Assembly (NCBI GenBank): GCA_964447925.1
Contig: CAYUUP010000012.1
Span: forward strand, 1-25,864
Length of the DNA: 25,864 nt
Direction of reading: 5' to 3'
Source of the DNA: CAYUUP01 sp964447925
GTDB lineage: Bacteria; Bacillota; Clostridia; Oscillospirales; Oscillospiraceae
Part shown: positions 24,720-25,864 of the stretch, piece after piece
Numbering within the stretch: position 1 is the stretch's first letter
Layout of the letters: every line of letters starts with the position of its first letter
Translations under genes and position numbers: made by a program
Notes under the pieces: generated by a model
Seen by the model: the letters and a program-made list of their open reading frames with translations, nothing else
The model's database searches: none
What the model was told of the DNA's origin: nothing

Positions 24720-25864
24720 TCAAAGCGCGCCAAAGCCGCACAGCTGGCTGCAAACACCGCAGCCAACGCACAGGGTGGCATCCACAGTGGCCTTGCCGTC
24801 CCGGATGCTCAGAGCGGGACAGCCGAGTCCCATACAGGCCTTACAGCTTTTGCATTTTTCCCGGCAGACTGTGAGAGGCGGATTGTGCTTCACATATTTC
24901 AGCAGGGCGCAGGGCCGGCGGCTGATGATGACAGACGGCTCGTCCGCCGCCAGCTCCTCCTTGACCGCCCTGCGGCAGGCTTTCAGATCATAGGGGTCTA
25001 CCACCCGCACCCGTTTGAAGCCCATGGCCCGGCACAAGGCCTCCAGGTCGATCTTTCCTGCCGGCTCACCCTTGATGTTGTAGCCTGTGGTGGGATTTTG
25101 CTGGTGGCCGGTCATGCCGGTGATGGAGTTATCCAGAATAATAACGGTGGAATTGGATTGGTTATAGGCAATATTGGCCAGGCCGGTCATGCCGGAGTGC
25201 ATAAAGGTGGAGTCGCCGATGACAGCTACGGTCTTGTGTTCACTCTCTGGCCCCCGGGCCTTATTATAGCCGTGAATGGCGCTGATGGAGCCGCCCATGC
25301 AGATGTTCACATCCATGGCGAACAGCGGGGCCGCCGCACCTAGGGTATAGCAGCCGATGTCCCCCAGCACAGTGCATTTCAGCTTGGACAGAGTATAGAA
25401 CAGGCCCCGGTGGGGGCATCCGGCGCACATTACCGGCGGACGAGCGGGGATGGTGTCCTCCAGCTGGAGACCCGCATGGATAGGAATGCCCAGGGCGGCG
25501 GCCACTACATTCTGGGAGAATTCCCCCTCCATGGGAAAGAGGGACTTACCCTCTACTGCGAGCCCCAGACGGCGGCAGTGGTATTCAATGATGGGATCCA
25601 GCTCCTCAATGACCACCAGCCGATCCACTGCGGCAGCGAAGTCCAGAATCAGCTTTTCCGGCAGAGGGTTGATCATGCCCAGCTTCAGGATGCTGGCCCT
25701 TTCCCCAAGCACCTCCTTGGCGTACTGGTAGCAGGTGGAGGAGGTGATGATACCCAGGGAACGATCTGCCCCCCACTCCACCCGGTTCAGCGGCGCAGTC
25801 TCGGCGTATTCCCGCAGACGGCGGATGCGATCCTCCACGATGGGGTGGCGGCGGATAGCGTTGC
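24720..25864 (-). CDS. iorA: Indolepyruvate:ferredoxin oxidoreductase, alpha subunit (N-terminal part outside window)
   Basis: About 380 residues of the C-terminal two thirds are visible; the frame stays open to base 25864, so the start is outside. The thiamine pyrophosphate domain shows GDIGCYTLGAAAP, then GGSISAIHGYNKA, and VIGDSTFMHSGMTGL with the downstream LDNSITGMTGHQQNP metal/TPP loop. The C-terminus carries a ferredoxin-type domain with two clusters of cysteines (C-x2-C-x2-C pattern and C-x2-C-x2-C-x3-C), which would bind [4Fe-4S] centres for electron transfer to ferredoxin. It forms an operon with iorB. Confidence 0.95.
   Translation of the reverse strand, partial: NAIRRHPIVEDRIRRLREYAETAPLNRVEWGADRSLGIITSSTCYQYAKEVLGERASILKLGMINPLPEKLILDFAAAVDRLVVIEELDPIIEYHCRRLGLAVEGKSLFPMEGEFSQNVVAAALGIPIHAGLQLEDTIPARPPVMCAGCPHRGLFYTLSKLKCTVLGDIGCYTLGAAAPLFAMDVNICMGGSISAIHGYNKARGPESEHKTVAVIGDSTFMHSGMTGLANIAYNQSNSTVIILDNSITGMTGHQQNPTTGYNIKGEPAGKIDLEALCRAMGFKRVRVVDPYDLKACRRAVKEELAADEPSVIISRRPCALLKYVKHNPPLTVCREKCKSCKACMGLGCPALSIRDGKATVDATLCVGCGVCSQLCGFGAL

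Overview
The window looks like chromosomal DNA of an anaerobic, low-oxygen-niche Bacillota (Clostridia, most like the gut Oscillospiraceae group). The reasons are strong AGGAGG-type ribosome binding sites, an indolepyruvate:ferredoxin oxidoreductase, ATP-dependent PEP carboxykinase, a magnesium M-box riboswitch in front of mgtE, a dockerin-bearing secreted protease and a TRAP transporter. The genus assignment is inference. I saw no mobile element, CRISPR array, tRNA or rRNA.

Left part (1-6427, minus strand): one very large secreted serine protease of the subtilisin S8 family, with its C-terminus beyond base 1. It has a signal peptide, an Asp/His/Ser triad, a PA insert, an internal type I dockerin, and alternating propeller-like and bacterial Ig-like (Big_2) modules. 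Its ~150-nt leader holds a long, well-paired hairpin that I cannot assign to a known family.

Middle part (about 6840-15690): what looks like a self-contained uptake and catabolism module. A minus-strand operon encodes three paralogous NTF2/SnoaL-like proteins and an amidohydrolase-2 family enzyme with the metal ligands of the ACMSD/gamma-resorcylate decarboxylase group. Divergent from it is a PucR/CdaR-type regulator, followed by a TRAP transporter (small permease, large permease, lipoprotein receptor). The promoters of the enzyme operon and of the transporter operon share the same layout at identical spacing: an inverted repeat TTGTGA-N5-TCACA, then TCACACATA starting 34 bases after the repeat centre, then 16 bases and TGC plus a -10 hexamer. 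This makes a single regulon, probably under the adjacent regulator, likely. The substrate is unknown; this is the most promising undescribed system in the window.

Right part (15838-25864, all minus strand): housekeeping genes. A CPBP membrane protease and glutamine-dependent NAD synthetase share a promoter. Then come mgtE with its M-box, pckA, and a run iorA (partial) - iorB - rsmA - GNAT acetyltransferase. This part appears more GC-rich than the middle module.
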